Positions 22,401 to 22,851 of a stretch of 22,851 bases of DNA are shown here, in pieces. The position numbers and the translations under genes were made by a program. Numbering within the stretch: the first letter of the stretch is position 1; each line of letters opens with the position of its first letter. The DNA lies in the NCBI GenBank assembly GCA_026193125.1, contig JAPHSC010000183.1, positions 1 through 22,851 of the forward strand, read 5' to 3'. The DNA comes from Gammaproteobacteria bacterium (GTDB lineage Bacteria > Pseudomonadota > Gammaproteobacteria > Steroidobacterales > BM003). A model generated the notes under the pieces. The model saw nothing but the letters and a program-made list of their open reading frames with translations, had not been told where the DNA came from and searched no databases.

Positions 22401-22851
22401 GCATTTGCCTCCAGTTCGGGAGCCAGACTCGCAATCAAGCTCTCTCGCAAAACTACCAGTTGACCATGGAAAAAATGATCCGCTTCCTCGAACATCATCA
22501 ACTCGGGCCCTGGCTCCAGGGAGTCAACCCAGGCTACCACCGCATCGGGGTCAACCAGTTCGTCACTGCCGCCCTGTACGATAATCCAGCGACAGGATGG
22601 CTGGGGAATGCCAGCCATATCCAGTCGGCCTACCGGTGGAGCCACGGTTATCAGTAGTTCAAGGGCCCGCCTGGCAGCTACATTCAGCGCCACCCTGGCA
22701 CCGAAAGAAAAGCCCGCCAGCCACAGCCTGCGGCCGGGAAACCTGTGGCTTGCATAATCCAAGACGGCAAGTGCGTCCTCGGTTTCACCTATACCCTGAT
22801 CGAAGTCCCCATCACTGTTGCCTACCCCCCGGAAATTGAAGCGCAGGGCCG
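22397..22851 (-). CDS. Alpha/beta hydrolase (COG2945-like), 5' end beyond the window
   Basis: The visible 150 C-terminal residues read through to the right edge, so the start lies outside. The segment begins ALRFNFRGVGNSDGDFDQG, a hallmark of the COG2945 predicted hydrolases. It continues with the nucleophile elbow GFSFGA, then VAPPVGRLD, an acid region GGSDELVDPD and the catalytic histidine segment EADHFFHGQL. Nucleophile, acid and histidine are therefore all present. The substrate is unknown. An in-frame TTG at 22762 would give a false short protein lacking the FNFRGVG part. The stop overlaps the TerB-like start by four bases. Confidence 0.88.
   Translation of the reverse strand, partial: ALRFNFRGVGNSDGDFDQGIGETEDALAVLDYASHRFPGRRLWLAGFSFGARVALNVAARRALELLITVAPPVGRLDMAGIPQPSCRWIIVQGGSDELVDPDAVVAWVDSLEPGPELMMFEEADHFFHGQLVVLRESLIASLAPELEANA

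Noticed and set aside
1..22851. Mobile element, CRISPR array, toxin-antitoxin or defence system
   Set aside because: No transposase, integrase, spaced repeat array, target-site duplication or defence-family motif was found; gene content and order look like conserved core chromosome.

Overview
The window looks like core chromosome of a gammaproteobacterium with type IV pili, somewhere in the broad Pseudomonas / marine Pseudomonadales-Cellvibrionales area. This rests on the gene content and order: rsmE, the Pil-Chp chemosensory genes, gshB, a tonB3-like gene, yqgE, ruvX, pyrB, pilU, pilT, yggS, proC, yggT, yggU and a DUF4426 lipoprotein gene. As far as I recall, this order largely follows the Pseudomonas aeruginosa PA0388-PA0420 neighbourhood. 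I cannot name a genus from sequence alone. I saw no tRNA, rRNA, insertion sequence, CRISPR array, phage gene or broken gene.

Layout. (1) 1-791: a probable divergent start codon at the extreme left edge (minus) and rsmE (plus). (2) 811-9667, minus strand: a six-gene chemosensory operon in transcription order pilG, pilH, pilI, pilJ, chpA, chpC. (3) 9668-9973: a divergent intergenic region rich in inverted repeats. (4) 9974-14868, plus strand: gshB, tonB-like, yqgE, ruvX, pyrB and a PyrK-like iron-sulfur flavoprotein gene. (5) 14878-18197, minus strand: three consecutive PilT/PilU-family ATPase genes, in transcription order pilT, pilU, and a second PilU-like paralogue. (6) 18304-21863, plus strand: yggS, proC, yggT, yggU, a DUF4426 lipoprotein and an HU-family protein, closed by a strong hairpin terminator. 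(7) 21933-22851, minus strand: a TerB-like gene translationally coupled to an alpha/beta hydrolase gene that runs off the right edge.

How it works together. The two minus-strand pilus blocks fit one process. PilJ senses a signal and PilI/ChpC couple it to the ChpA kinase. ChpA phosphorylates PilG and PilH, which bias the extension and retraction motors. PilT, PilU and the third ATPase would supply retraction. The TonB-like gene may also belong to this theme, because the Pseudomonas gene in this position (tonB3) is linked to twitching. The plus-strand genes between the blocks are housekeeping: glutathione synthesis, 16S rRNA maturation and pyrimidine synthesis.

What stands out. There are three tandem retraction-type ATPases instead of two. 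The chemosensory operon lacks pilK (CheR) and chpB (CheB), and its PilJ has a short sensory domain. An orphan PyrK-like reductase sits where pseudomonads carry pyrC'. These are variations on known systems. I did not find a convincing wholly new system here.
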